From the NCBI GenBank assembly GCA_963920525.1, contig OY986440.1, positions 16,187,379-16,251,378 on the forward strand: a stretch of DNA of 64,000 bases. The letters are read 5' to 3'. Source of the stretch: Dichetophora obliterata. Its lineage: Eukaryota; Arthropoda; Insecta; Diptera; Sciomyzidae. Below the pieces are notes generated by a model. That model did not search any database and was not told where the DNA came from. It saw only the letters and a list, made by a program, of their open reading frames with translations. Made by a program: the position numbers and the translations under genes. Shown piece after piece: positions 44,391-54,160 of this stretch (the first letter of the stretch is position 1; each line of letters opens with the position of its first letter).

Positions 44391-45359
44391 GGAAAATTAG
44401 TTACAGTAGAAGGTAGAACAGCTGAATTTATTGTTGAATCAGGTGTTCCTCAAGGTAGCCACCTTTGTCCACTTCTGTTTATTTTAGCCATTAATGATGT
44501 AACCCACATCATCAAACACTCTCATCTACTTATCTATGCAGATGACATGAAAATATACAGAACAATAGATGCTAAAGACAATTCAGATCTGCTCCAGTCT
44601 GATTTGAAATCCTTTGAAATTTGGTGTTCTAAAAACAATATGTTTCTAAATCCAGATAAATGCCAAACTATGACCTTTTCGCGAAAAAGGAATAATTTAA
44701 TTTTTGATTATAAGATAAAAGATACTGCATTAAGTCGTGTAGATTCTGTCAAAGATCTGGGTATATGCATGGATTCTAAGCTATCGTTTAACGTTTATAT
44801 TGATTACATTTGTAAAAAAGCATCTTCTATGCTCGGGTTTATGAAACGCTGGGCCAAAGAATTTAATAGTATGATCACAACTACAACGCTGTATTATGCA
44901 ATTGTGCGACCTCACTTAGAGTATGCAAGTCAAGTTTGGTCCCCAAGTTACAATGTGCATGTGGAACGTATAGAGAGAATCCAAAAACGTTTTGTTCGGT
45001 TTGCTCTAAGGGGCTTAAGTGTAACTGACACTTTAAACCTTCCTCCTTATGAGGATCGTTTAAAACTATTAAAAATGCAATCTTTGAATGAGAGAAGGAA
45101 GTCTGCAGATATCGTCTATTTACACCAACTCATAATTGGTGTATTCGATTCACCAGAACTTCTAACTCTTATAAATTTTAACACTAACCGTAGAAGCAGT
45201 AGAAATGCTAACAATTTAATTTGCTTACCTTTTAGTAGAACAAATTATATGGCTACTGCTCCTTTACATCGCATGAGTACCTTTGTTAACAACTGTAGCT
45301 TTTTTGATGTTAACTTATCGAAAGGTCAACTCAAAAGTAGATTGAAAACTAATGTATGA
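44391..45359 (+). pseudogene. LINE ORF2 C-terminal part (RT motifs B-C onward)
   Basis: The frame is open from 44391 (in-frame TAG at 44388): GKLVTVEGRTAEFIVESG, VPQGSHLCPLLFILAIND, LIYADDMKIYRTID (catalytic Asp pair, about 44535-44545) and WCSKNNMFLNPDKCQTM. It continues with DLGICMDSKLSFNVYIDYIC, SSMLGFMKRWAKEF, VRPHLEYASQVWSP, IERIQKRFVRFAL, LPPYEDRLKLLKM and RTNYMATAPLHRM. No stop or shift interrupts this part, so it has decayed little since truncation. Residues before motif B, including motif A, are absent, so it cannot polymerise. Confidence 0.88.
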
Positions 45360-45420
45360 TTAGATCTATGTAAACGCATGGTTAGTTGTTATGTCTTGTG
45401 TTGTCCCTGAGCCCAACCCA
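44391..45420 (+). mobile_element. 5'-truncated LINE, head to head with the previous one
   Basis: The element begins in the middle of RT, at text just upstream of motif B, and runs through the C-terminal region to TGA at 45357-45359, with about 60 bp of possible 3' UTR. No A-rich tail is visible. The residue sequence differs clearly from the minus-strand LINE next to it, so this is a different family and not an inverted part of the same copy. Confidence 0.8.
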
Positions 45421-45479
45421 TATTATGGTGGGTAAATTTTTCTCACTTTGGATTGTTTTGGACCACTCTTATCGATATC

Positions 45480-45806
45480 ATTAGGGCTATTCACGGTTTG
45501 AGCGTCTTTTAACAAATCATATTTATAGCATTTGTTATTGTTCAAACTGTGAGCACCTCGCCATGTGACTGTCGTATAAAAAGATTGTGCAACCCTGTGA
45601 TGTATGTGATTATGCGGCTGTAGACAGAGCATAAAAATACGAGGTACAAAGAGCACGTCCAAGGGCTGCTTTTATTAACGCGTGCCTGCGTATTTGCATT
45701 TATATGCAAAACAACAGCAAAGCAAAATACGCTTTCGTATATTGGCGTACAAATAGCAAGTCGAACAAATGGCAGACCAGCGTATTCGAACTGTGAATGG
45801 CCTTAT
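45480..45806. mobile_element. MITE-like element, imperfect 24-bp inverted ends
   Basis: ATTAGGGCTATTCACGGTTT then GAGCG at the left faces AATAAGGCCATTCACAGTTC then GAATACG at the right (reverse complement). The 327-bp interior is non-coding. The right end lies about 40 bp from the 3' end of the R1-clade LINE. Confidence 0.6.
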
Positions 45807-45847
45807 TGAGATGTTTTAATGTTATTTGGGCTGGTTCTTAAGATGAT

Positions 45848-48544
45848 CTAATGCGGAGAAAGTGCGAAAAAGCTGTGTCCGCTCAGTATCTGTGTAAGGT
45901 AGAAGTTCACTGAGCCGTGGCTTCTGCCATACCACTCGGTTAGGCTAGGGATGAGCTGGTACGTCCACCGACCCTTCTCTGAACTATCCCAGCGGTCTTG
46001 CCATTTTTGCAAGCTTCTCTCTCTAGCGAGTTTTTTATTAGCTGTTGTGCTTTCACTACCAGCTGTGAGAAGCGCTTCTTCCACGAGAAGGTCAATAGGG
46101 ATCGCGCTAGCTAGAACCAGTGCTGCATCTCCGGATACCGTTCTGAAGCTGCAGCAGACCCTGAGTGCGCCAAGTCTGTAAACTGACTCTACTCCGTGTC
46201 TGTAGGACTTCGTTTTCATCGCTGTGTACCATACAGTCGCACCATACATCATAGTAGATCGCACTACGTTGAGGAGCAGTGTTCGTCGTGCTTGTTTGGG
46301 GCCTCTTGTGTTCGGCATTATTCTAGATAGCGCCAGACATACTTCGGATGCTTTCCTGTGTGCGTACTGCATATGTTGCTTAAATGACAGTCTGGAATCG
46401 ATCATTACACCGAAATATTTAATGAACGGCTTCGATTCAATTACTGTTCCACGAATACTGATGCTAGCGGTTTCTAGTTTTTTCCGACTACTAATAAGTA
46501 CCATCTCAGTCTTATGTTCAGCTAGACTAAGTCCCGCTCTTCGCAGCCAATCGCAAATCCTAGCGATATTTACACTACTGAGGGCCTCAACTTCTTCACG
46601 GTGTTTTGCTGTCGCCACAACTGCAAGGTCGTCGGCAAAGCCAACAATCTTGACGTCTGCTGGCACCTCAAGCCTGAGAACCCCATCGTACATGACGTTC
46701 CATAGCAGGGGGCCAAGAACCAACCCCTGTGGGACTCCACCGGAGACATTGTACGTCTTCGTGCCTTCTTCTGTGTCGTAGAGCAGGACTCTTTCACTGA
46801 AATAGTGTGACACGACCTTCGTGAGGTATCGTGGTACTCCAAAGTTCCTGAGGGCTGTCATAATTAGACTCCAGTTAGCTGAGTTGAAAGCGTTCTTAAC
46901 GTCGAGTGTTGCCACCAAACAGTACTGCTTTGCTCCCCTCACTCCCTCAATTGCTTCCTGCGCGGTGCTTGTAACTAGCTTAATAGCGTCCGTCGTTGAT
47001 TGGGCCTTTCGAAACCCAAATTGTCGAGCCGAAACTCCTCCTCCGGCTTGGATCGCGTTTTCCAGGCGGTTGCACACCACACGCTCAAAGACTTTGCCTA
47101 TTGCGTCGAGTAGGCAAATCGGCCTGTAGTCTGAGGGGGCGTCCGTGGAGCCACTGCCTTTCGGTATGAGCACTAACTTCTGGGTTTTCCACTGCGTTGG
47201 GAAAATGCCCTCTAGAAGGCACGCGTTGAAAAGCTGGGCAAACTGATGCGGCTGCGACATAATCGCAATTTTCAGTGCGTGGTTCGGAATACCATCAGGA
47301 CCTGGCGCCTTGTCGTTTTTTATGTTTTTTACTACGTTAACAATCTCCTCTATAGTTACAGCCAATATGGTCCGTAGCTCGATGTGTTCCTCGACCGGCT
47401 GGGCCGCTGGCTGCTGTGGAAAGAGTGTTCTAACTATAGCACTTAGTACCTGCGGGTCCGTAGGTGCTGGTCGCCTGAACGACTTCAGTTTTTTCATAAC
47501 TAATCTGTATGCAGTACCCCATGGATTGGTTTCTGCCTCATCACATAGCTGTAGGAAGCATTGGCGCTTACTCGTACGGATTGCTATTTTCAGGCCTTTC
47601 TTGAGCATTCGATAGGTTTCGCGGAGATCGTTGAAGCTGTATGAACCTCTTGCGTGGTAGTACATCCTCCTTGCTTCGAGGCATTTCCTGCGTGCTTCAG
47701 CAATTTCCGCCGTCCACCAGTAGACGGGGTCTTGCTTGCGCTTGCTAGACCGCCTCGAGATCATCGCTGCATCGCAAGCTCTTCTTGTTTGGTCCAGGGT
47801 CTGCCTTGCCATATCATTTGGCGTGCCAGACAGATGCATATCGGCCATTACTACTTTCAAAATATCCTCGTCTAGTGTTTCGACTCTGTACGAACATTTA
47901 TTTCCCGTATTTATGCTGTGTCGGCTACGCGGTCGACCATTGAGCTTATAAATGATATCTTGGTGGTCGCTGTGCGTGTACAGATTGCTAACATGCCACT
48001 CTGCTTGCCTAGTTAACTCGCTACTGGCGAAAGTCAGGTCGATGATGGAGCTTCCGCCCGCACGGCTGAATGTTGCTTGGGATCCATTATTGAGCAGCAC
48101 CACGTCTAGTAGAGCAAACGCTTCAAGGAGAATAAAGCCACGTTGGTTTGTTTTTTGACTTCCCCCGTCAACTGCCCACGCGTTAAAGTCACCAGCGATA
48201 AGGAGTGGTTTCAGGCCTCTCGTTTCGCTGACTATCGTGTTTAGAATCTCCGTGTATTCCTGGATCGACAGACTTGGCGCTAGGTAGCAACTCACGACAT
48301 GTATGCCATCTACTTCCGTGCGGACGAAACCGTTTGCACGTGTATGAAGCCTTAGATAGAAGGGAGCCCTTCCACAAGACCATAGGGCGGCTTTCCCGGT
48401 AATGTCCGAGGCCCATGCTCCTACGGTTTTTTCGGCGTAAGGTTCACTCAATATAGCCAGGTCGATGGCCTGGCCTCTGACGGTTTGCCCGAGGAGGTCC
48501 TGTGCTGCGCCACAGTTGTTGAGGTTCAACTGCAGTACTCTCAT
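45848..48544 (-). CDS. R1-clade ORF2: endonuclease-reverse transcriptase
   Basis: An 898-codon frame starting at the ATG at 48544 (MRVLQLNLNNCGAAQDL), chosen because it overlaps the ORF1 stop; a longer frame upstream only extends into ORF1. Residues 1-210 are an APE-type endonuclease: LQLNLN, LAILSEPY, VVSCYLAPS, LIAGDFNAWAV (about 113-123), IDLTFAS, THSDHQDI (about 191). RT follows: DYRPICLLDAIGKVFERVV, ATLDVKNAFNSANW (motif A), SGGVPQGLVLGPLLWNVMYD and VGFADDLAVVA near residue 635. Motif text GPLLWNVMYD is typical of the R1 clade. The C-terminus stops at LTQILSGHSFFALSPH, where R1-clade proteins normally continue into a CCHC finger. A reading shifted by one base gives FLRIR there, so a frameshift plus 3' loss is likely. 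All RT and endonuclease motifs remain. Confidence 0.92.
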   Translation of the reverse strand: MRVLQLNLNNCGAAQDLLGQTVRGQAIDLAILSEPYAEKTVGAWASDITGKAALWSCGRAPFYLRLHTRANGFVRTEVDGIHVVSCYLAPSLSIQEYTEILNTIVSETRGLKPLLIAGDFNAWAVDGGSQKTNQRGFILLEAFALLDVVLLNNGSQATFSRAGGSSIIDLTFASSELTRQAEWHVSNLYTHSDHQDIIYKLNGRPRSRHSINTGNKCSYRVETLDEDILKVVMADMHLSGTPNDMARQTLDQTRRACDAAMISRRSSKRKQDPVYWWTAEIAEARRKCLEARRMYYHARGSYSFNDLRETYRMLKKGLKIAIRTSKRQCFLQLCDEAETNPWGTAYRLVMKKLKSFRRPAPTDPQVLSAIVRTLFPQQPAAQPVEEHIELRTILAVTIEEIVNVVKNIKNDKAPGPDGIPNHALKIAIMSQPHQFAQLFNACLLEGIFPTQWKTQKLVLIPKGSGSTDAPSDYRPICLLDAIGKVFERVVCNRLENAIQAGGGVSARQFGFRKAQSTTDAIKLVTSTAQEAIEGVRGAKQYCLVATLDVKNAFNSANWSLIMTALRNFGVPRYLTKVVSHYFSERVLLYDTEEGTKTYNVSGGVPQGLVLGPLLWNVMYDGVLRLEVPADVKIVGFADDLAVVATAKHREEVEALSSVNIARICDWLRRAGLSLAEHKTEMVLISSRKKLETASISIRGTVIESKPFIKYFGVMIDSRLSFKQHMQYAHRKASEVCLALSRIMPNTRGPKQARRTLLLNVVRSTMMYGATVWYTAMKTKSYRHGVESVYRLGALRVCCSFRTVSGDAALVLASAIPIDLLVEEALLTAGSESTTANKKLARERSLQKWQDRWDSSEKGRWTYQLIPSLTEWYGRSHGSVNFYLTQILSGHSFFALSPH
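48541..48544 (-). promoter_or_regulatory. ATGA stop/start overlap between ORF1 and ORF2
   Basis: On the minus strand the text CGCAGATGAGAGTA contains the ORF1 stop TGA and the ORF2 start ATG sharing two bases. R1-clade SART1 is reported to couple ORF2 translation to ORF1 termination at an overlapping stop-start; the same mechanism is inferred here. Confidence 0.75.
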
Positions 48545-50067
48545 CTGCGTCTCCGTTGGCTGGCTCCTTGAACGGACTGGCATTTCAGACTTCCGGCGCG
48601 GTGGTTAGAGTCTTGGCCTTCTTTAGCTTTGCAAAGAAAGCAGCTCGCCTTTGCTTCGCAATCCTTGGCCTTATGGCCTTCTGTACCGCATTTCACACAG
48701 CATCCTCTTCGGTCTGTACTTTTGCAGCTTCTTGCGGTGTGCCCAAAGTCAAGGCATCTGAAGCACCTGATTGGAGCTACATTCTCGCGGGCTCTGCAAA
48801 TTACCCAGCCAACTTTGATTTCACTGATTTTGATCAGTTTTTTCGTCTGTGGAGCTGGTAGGCCTATTACCGCTGTTTGGGTGCCGGCGTACGCTTTGCG
48901 AAGTGACTTAACGTTAGCCACAATGGTGTCGCCAAGCACCCTCTGGATTGCGCTTCGCACCTCTTCGGATGTCGTCACCTCGTCGAGATCCTTTATCTCT
49001 ATTAGAGTCTCTTCCGTGAGCGCTTTTGTCTCGGTGTGACCGGCGAACACCGAGTCGAACTTCTCTTTCAACTGTTGGGTCGTCTGTGTGGTTGAACGCT
49101 TCAGTTGGATCAACACCTCACCCTTCTCTGTTCGTCTTACTCTAGAGACGTTTTCTCCGAACTCGTCGAGTGAGTTTTCCTGCTTCATCTTCAGGATGAT
49201 GTCACTGTATGAAAGTTGGCCTACTTTCGCCAACACGATTGCGTCCGGTCTTACTAGCTTCGGTGGTGGTTTTTTCCGTTTCTTTCGTTTTCTTGCCTTG
49301 CTGATCACCTTGGTCCAGGGCTTATCATTACGATTCGACTGCGATGATTGTTGATCAGCGTGGGGGGCTTCTTCAGTAGAAGAGGGGTTGGGTGTGTGTA
49401 CTTGGACCGCCAACTGCTGTACTCTCTTCTTTTTTGGTGGCGTAGCTCGAGAGCTTTGTTCGTTTTCCCTTTTTGAGGCTGCCTTCGACGCCTTCGAGAA
49501 CAATGGATCTGTTTGGCAATCCTTATCGACGCAAGGTGCCTGACTGAGCGGTTGTGGATCCCCCGAGTTAGCATTTAGCTCTTTAGATCCTACTTCCTTT
49601 ATTTATCTCGCGAGATCAGAGTACTCGAGTTTAGAGAGATTAATAAGCCTCTTTATCTCGTGATGAACGTTTGTTCTACTCTTTACATATTCTGCCAGGT
49701 CATCGATGTAAAGCTTCAGTTTGCCCATGCTAGAACTGACAGGATCGTCAACTCTGGGGCTTGGTGTTCCTTCCGAGGGTAATTTATCTTTACTCTCTTT
49801 CAGTTGCATCAGGGTCTTTGTGCCTCCGGGAGTGCCTTTAATAGGCGAACGCTGGATCTTTGAACTCAATGTAAAAGGGTTCTCATCTTTTTTGTTGCTC
49901 GTAGCTTTAACTGGTGCAGCGGCCGAGTGTGCCACCGTTGCAGCAGTGTTAGGAGATGAAATGTTGGTTAGGGCCTCCAGAATCCGTGCCCCTGCCGTGG
50001 TAGTGTCCACGGGTGGATTTCCACTATTGTGGTTGCCACCTGGAGTAATTTTGTTATTCTCCGACAT
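48541..50067 (-). pseudogene. R1-clade ORF1 (gag), one in-frame TAA
   Basis: ATG at 50065-50067 opens a Pro/Ser/Thr/Ala-rich N-terminus (MSENNKITPGGNHNSG) with a possible coiled-coil stretch (KLKLYIDDLAEYVKSRTNVH). A TAA at 49603-49605 interrupts at residue 155. The same frame then stays open to TGA at 48541-48543, giving 508 codons in all. The second half holds KSLRKAYAGTQTAVIGLPA, then CCHC-type knuckles CFRCLDFGHTARSC and CVKCGTEGHKAKDC, and a third C-x2-C-H-C motif (CFLCKAKEG to LKC). Gag proteins of this clade bind the element RNA. The single TAA is most simply a mutation; suppression cannot be excluded from sequence alone. Confidence 0.88.
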
Positions 50068-50277
50068 TCCAAGTAAGTGATTTTGTTTTCAGGGATATCT
50101 ACCCCAATCCTTTTATACCTACGGACAGGTTTAGATACTGCCGACCGCTACGGTACAGACGCAGACCAGGAAGCCGCCCAATGTGGGTCAGACGCGCCTG
50201 GATTTCCTAACTGGGGTCCGCGGGTTCGTTATGCCCGAAGGTCCTGGGGGACACAAGACCTCCCCTGCGGGGTATAT

Positions 50278-50317
50278 ATGTGTATGTGTGTGTGTGTGTG
50301 TGTGTGTGGGGGGGGGG
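50278..50317. repeat. (GT)n tract ending in a G-run
   Basis: TGTGTATGTGTGTGTGTGTG continues to 50307, followed by ten G. Read on the strand of the R1-clade LINE it is C10 then (AC)n with ACAT units, directly upstream of the element's 5' end. Confidence 0.95.
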
Positions 50318-51239
50318 AATATTGTGACTCGACGAAGATTGCTTGTTAGCGTCAACATTCAATTGCTTGAGTTGCTAAAATAAGAAATGACGGGCAGGCA
50401 TAAACAGAAGTGTGTGTTGTTTATTATATGCGCTGCTCTACTCTCTGAGGTTCATTATAATATGACCGCGAAAAAAAAGATATCCCAGCCTTTGTGCGTT
50501 TTGAAAGAGGACAAGATTATGAATAGGCAAAGAAAAAACAAAGCCAACGTCTAATGTTACATTGATTAAATTCTCTCCCCAATGACTATTGGTGCTTCGT
50601 AGTTGCTTGTGTTGCTTTTTTTCTACCGCATTAAGGGCGGCGCACAGTGGGGCAGAGCAAAATATGCTTTCAGATTTATATGTATGTATATCACGGTACA
50701 GTAAAGCTTTTACTAACGTCCCACAATGCATCGAATGGGTACGAAAATAGGAAAAAAATTATTGTAATTTTTGTTTTTTTTTTTTAAAGTATGCATTATA
50801 TAATAAACCTAAAAACTAAAAAATTTACCAATTTTGATAAGTTATAACAAAAGAAAGGATTCTTTGATTTTAGCAAAACTTTTGTATAGTTTTATTTGAA
50901 GTATTTACTTTATTTTTTTATTTTTTATTTAATACAATGATGAGCCACTAGAATGGCCTAATTATTGTACAGGGAAAATTTAAATGGCAAAAAAATAAAA
51001 CTAATTTAAGTAAATATACAACAAATCTAATATTCAATTCAATCAATGCACTTAAATTTAACTAAAAGATAAAATGAGAAAAAAAAAATCAAAGTAACAA
51101 TATTTAAACTAAGCCCGCCCTGCACGAAATAAGGGTAAACAAACAGCAACAAAAAGAAAATTAATAAACATTTTATTTTAACACACCAGCAGTAGTAACG
51201 AAAAGAAAATAAAAGTGAGTAAATTGTTTAACATAGTTG
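50318..51239. other. AT-rich spacer, no gene seen
   Basis: 50600-50720 is less AT-rich and contains GCGGCGCACAGTGGGGCAGA. Nothing coding is recognised. Confidence 0.4.
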
Positions 51240-52047
51240 TTTTTTTTTTTGAAAATAAATTATAAGTTTTAAAATTTGCTTGCCAAAACGGCCATAAATT
51301 GACTTAAAGTCAGCGATAAATTACGTTTCCGGTAAGGAAGAACTGTATTCCAGAGCCTACATGCGCTTACCGTTAACGATTTTTCCATAATAGAAGAAGA
51401 GAAAGCAGGACTCAATAGCACACGAGTTCTGCTTGAGTTGGAAAATTTGAATTTGTTTACCAGATATACAGGAGATTTTATTTTAAGGATTTTATAGAGC
51501 AGTAGAAGTATGCGTAATTTAATATAATTCTCAAAACTACTGCCAATAAATTCTTTAACATATTCAGAGACGTGATCATGAATGCGGAGATTGTATCCGA
51601 AACGAATTACTCTGTGAAGACATAACTTCAATTTGTTCATATTCTGCTGAGTGGTACCTGAAAATAATTCCAATCCATACAGCATTACTGGCATAAATAA
51701 GGCATGACCTATTCTTTTCCTAATGAAGAAAGGCGTGTGGCATAGCTTTTGTTTTTGAAGGGCTTAGATCAATAAAGTTTTGTTTTGACCAATTTGAGAT
51801 ATTATCCAAGTCCCTGTTAACTTGCATCGAAAAACGACTTAAGTCTCCATCACTACATATTCCAACCAGTTGCACATTGTTCGACTAGATATGTCCTGAA
51901 CAGAAAGAAAGACACTCAAATATGTCATTTATACAAATCATGAACAAAAGAGGACCCAATATTGAACCCTGCGGGACTCCCCTGTGTTATTCAATCAGAC
52001 TAGAAACAAACTCGCCAGATTGAACATACTGCTCACGCCTGTGTAGG
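51240..52047 (-). mobile_element. LINE 3' fragment (RT motif B to C-terminus) with A-tail
   Basis: The poly(A) is printed as T at 51240-51251. The C-terminal frame 51694-51269 reads KLCLHRVIRFGYNLRIHDHV, NYIKLRILLLLYKILK, then RTRVLLSPAFSSSIMEKS and ACRLWNTVLP. Upstream (51975-51700) in other frames lie YLHRREQYVQSGEF, RGVPQGSILGPLLF and ICINDIFECL, then a region where the catalytic YADD should be but is degraded (GHI then a stop). Frame changes and stops make it a pseudogene. It is cut on its 5' side by the GC-rich MITE at 52048. Confidence 0.82.
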
Positions 52048-52206
52048 TAAGGCTGCCCGCAGAGTAAACGCTGAAGCAGGCAGGAAAGAAGGCAGGAAGG
52101 CAGGCAGGCCTTGCGAAGAAACGAGATAGAAATAACTTTTTTCTAGCTTGTTCACATAGTTTACCTGCGCCTGTCTGCTTCGGCGCTTACTCTGCGGGCA
52201 GCCTTA
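52048..52206. mobile_element. GC-rich 159-bp MITE with ~37-bp inverted ends
   Basis: TAAGGCTGCCCGCAGAGTAA then ACGCTGAAGCAGGCAGG at the left matches the reverse complement of the right end (TAAGGCTGCCCGCAGAGTAA then GCGCCGAAGCAGACAGG) with three mismatches. The centre is a GGCAGGAA-type purine-rich tract. It directly follows LINE RT coding text, so it inserted into, or next to, that LINE. Confidence 0.88.
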
Positions 52207-52711
52207 GAAAACACCAAATTGTAGGCTGTTTGATTTCTAAAATTTTATCTGCACCTTTTCATAAACGAGAAAATGATAAAGGTTTCAAAAAGTGCGTTTT
52301 TGGGAAAAATACAAAATTTTGTTAATCAATCAATCAATGGGACTCGCTCAACATATTGTGGAAACAAGACACACAGCTGATTTGACAAAATTAAAATTCT
52401 TGACAAGGAGAAAATAACAAATAAGAGACTTACATTAGAAAGCTTATGAATACAACAAAAACTAAGAATAACTATGAATACGAAAGAAAACAAAGTTAAT
52501 ATAAATCTAGCAATTTAAAATTCTGAAGCAATGCAATATTAGTTTAACATTACTTGACAAAAATTGTTTAAAAATAGTGAAGCTAATTGTTCAATGTTTT
52601 ATTGTTAAATGCTTGATTGTTATATGCTAATTTTTAAAATCAATGTGAAAAATCAACAATAACATCAGTTTTAATGTAAAATTTAAATTTGTAAGTTCTT
52701 TTGTTCTATAA
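52207..52711. other. AT-rich spacer, no gene seen
   Basis: AATCAATCAATCAATGG at 52324 is a short simple repeat. No trace of the RT upstream part of the neighbouring LINE can be identified with confidence. Confidence 0.4.
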
Positions 52712-53102
52712 TTTTTTTTTATGTTTTTTTTTATAATATCAAAGAACCGAGGCATGCGCCTTAACAAACAGGATTTGGTCTTTGACCTGAAAGAAAAGGG
52801 ATAGATTATTTAGAGGAATTGATTAGAACCATACGTGAATTATTGATAAGGCGAAACAACCGTGAAAGACAATTTGAAATGCTTTTAACCGAGGCTAGTG
52901 TTATGCCTTAGCCTCGGCAAGCATTTCCAGCCCTTAGTAGTTCCTGTCCTTTAATTCCACAATTTAGTTGTGGAATTTTAGTTTTTCTTAAATTTAGCAA
53001 AGAACAATGAAAGTGAAAAGAACCATGCCCGAGCACGGACTCGAACCAGGGACCTCTGAGTTGATAGTCAAGCGCACTCTCCACTACACTACAAAGGCCG
53101 AC
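52712..53102 (-). mobile_element. tRNA-derived SINE, family A copy 3 (full length)
   Basis: An interrupted T-run (52712-52731) is the tail. The body and tRNA head (minus strand GGCCTTTGTAGTGTAGTGGA and GGTTCGAGTCC) are complete. The head ends in GTCGGCC, as in copy 1, which defines the family's 5' end. Confidence 0.92.
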
Positions 53103-53744
53103 ACATTTTGATCATCTAAAAAAGTAATGATATTTATTGGTTCAATATTCGTACCATATTCTCACTTTTGTATTCGTTTTAAGATAAATAAAACTCCCTG
53201 AAGAAAGAACCAGCGAAACGACGGAGGAGAAATATGATATAAATTTTTTATTTGCATAAAAAACCAAGACCATTCAGTCTGAGCACTTGTGCAAGAAATT
53301 ATATAATCTCAAATGTTGGCCAAATACACTTATTCAAATCAGCTAACTATTTCCAATTAAGACTTGGCAAATACCAGGTAAAGAAAATTGAGATTTGGTA
53401 GCGCAAAAAAAAAAAGAAAATCAAGCTGAGTTTAAGGGAAAAATGGGTCTCTTGGCAGACAAACCAAAACCAGGATATGAGTCTACTCACGACGGAAACA
53501 CTGCTAGGCGCTTTTTCTATAATGAAAACTTTGATTGAATTTTTTTTTATTATAATGAGAGTTTTGGCAAGTGGCTGCCCATAGATTGAATAAAAACAAA
53601 TTATTATTGAAAGAAACAAGACAGTTGCATATAAGTTTATAAAACTGATATTAGCTAAATATGTCTTTTGATGACAAAAACCCTTATAGACCGCAACGAT
53701 TGAAAAATAAAATTTTTATAAAAACGATATAAAAAATAGGGCTG
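53103..53744. other. AT-rich spacer, no gene seen
   Basis: No feature is supported. A minus-strand 90-codon frame (53347-53619) is Phe/Ile-rich from T-runs and is not called. Confidence 0.4.
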
Positions 53745-54160
53745 TTAATAGAGGTCCAAGGAAGGTACACCTAGGGACTTACCGATTTAAATCACTTTGA
53801 GTACATATTTATTACTCTGCTTACATAGTCTTCTGACCGAGTTTCATTAAGTTCGCTTTTCTTTTGTATGTACCTCCCATACAAAATAAGGTATAAAATA
53901 AATATAGGTCCAAGGCAGGTACCCCTGGGGTCTTACCGATTCCGACTATTTTTAGTACACATCTATAACTCTATTTTTCTAGCCTTCTGACCGAGTTTTG
54001 TTAAGATTGGCTTTCTCTAGTATGTACCTCCCATGCAAAATTAAGTAAAAACTTAACAGAGGTCCAAGGGAGGTACCCTTAAAGATTGTATGATTTCAAC
54101 CATTTTTGAAATTTTGCTTATGTAGCTTATACTAACCAAGTATACAAAATTTCATGATCA
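53745..54160 (+). repeat. Tandem repeat, ~155-bp unit, 2.7 copies
   Basis: Units start AGGTCCAAGG at 53752, 53907 and 54059. Each has an A-(C/G)-GTACCCCT-like block, CTTACCGATT, TTCTGACCGAGTTT and GTATGTACCTCCCATxCAAA. It resembles in style, but does not match, the repeat at 19378. Confidence 0.8.

Larger units (their letters stand above)
45848..50277 (-). mobile_element. R1-clade LINE (Waldo/RT-like), 3'-truncated
   Basis: On the minus strand: a 5' UTR (50277-50068, GC-richer than its surroundings), ORF1 (gag with three CCHC-type knuckles) and ORF2 (endonuclease-RT). Its GC content stands out sharply from the AT-rich surroundings. ORF2 and ORF1 overlap as ATGA. The 5' end abuts an AC-repeat, and several R1-clade families (for example Waldo) use simple-repeat targets. 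The 3' UTR and the usual C-terminal zinc-finger part of ORF2 are missing, which is unusual because LINEs normally lose their 5' ends. Confidence 0.88.

Noticed and set aside
44391..45359. Twin-priming inversion of the adjacent minus-strand LINE
   Set aside because: Both sides contain the RT motif B to C region with clearly different residues, so they are not two halves of one copy.
46224..49354. Several plus-strand frames of 70-185 codons
   Set aside because: They are antisense to the R1-clade ORF1 and ORF2, whose motifs are unmistakable; high GC keeps antisense frames open.
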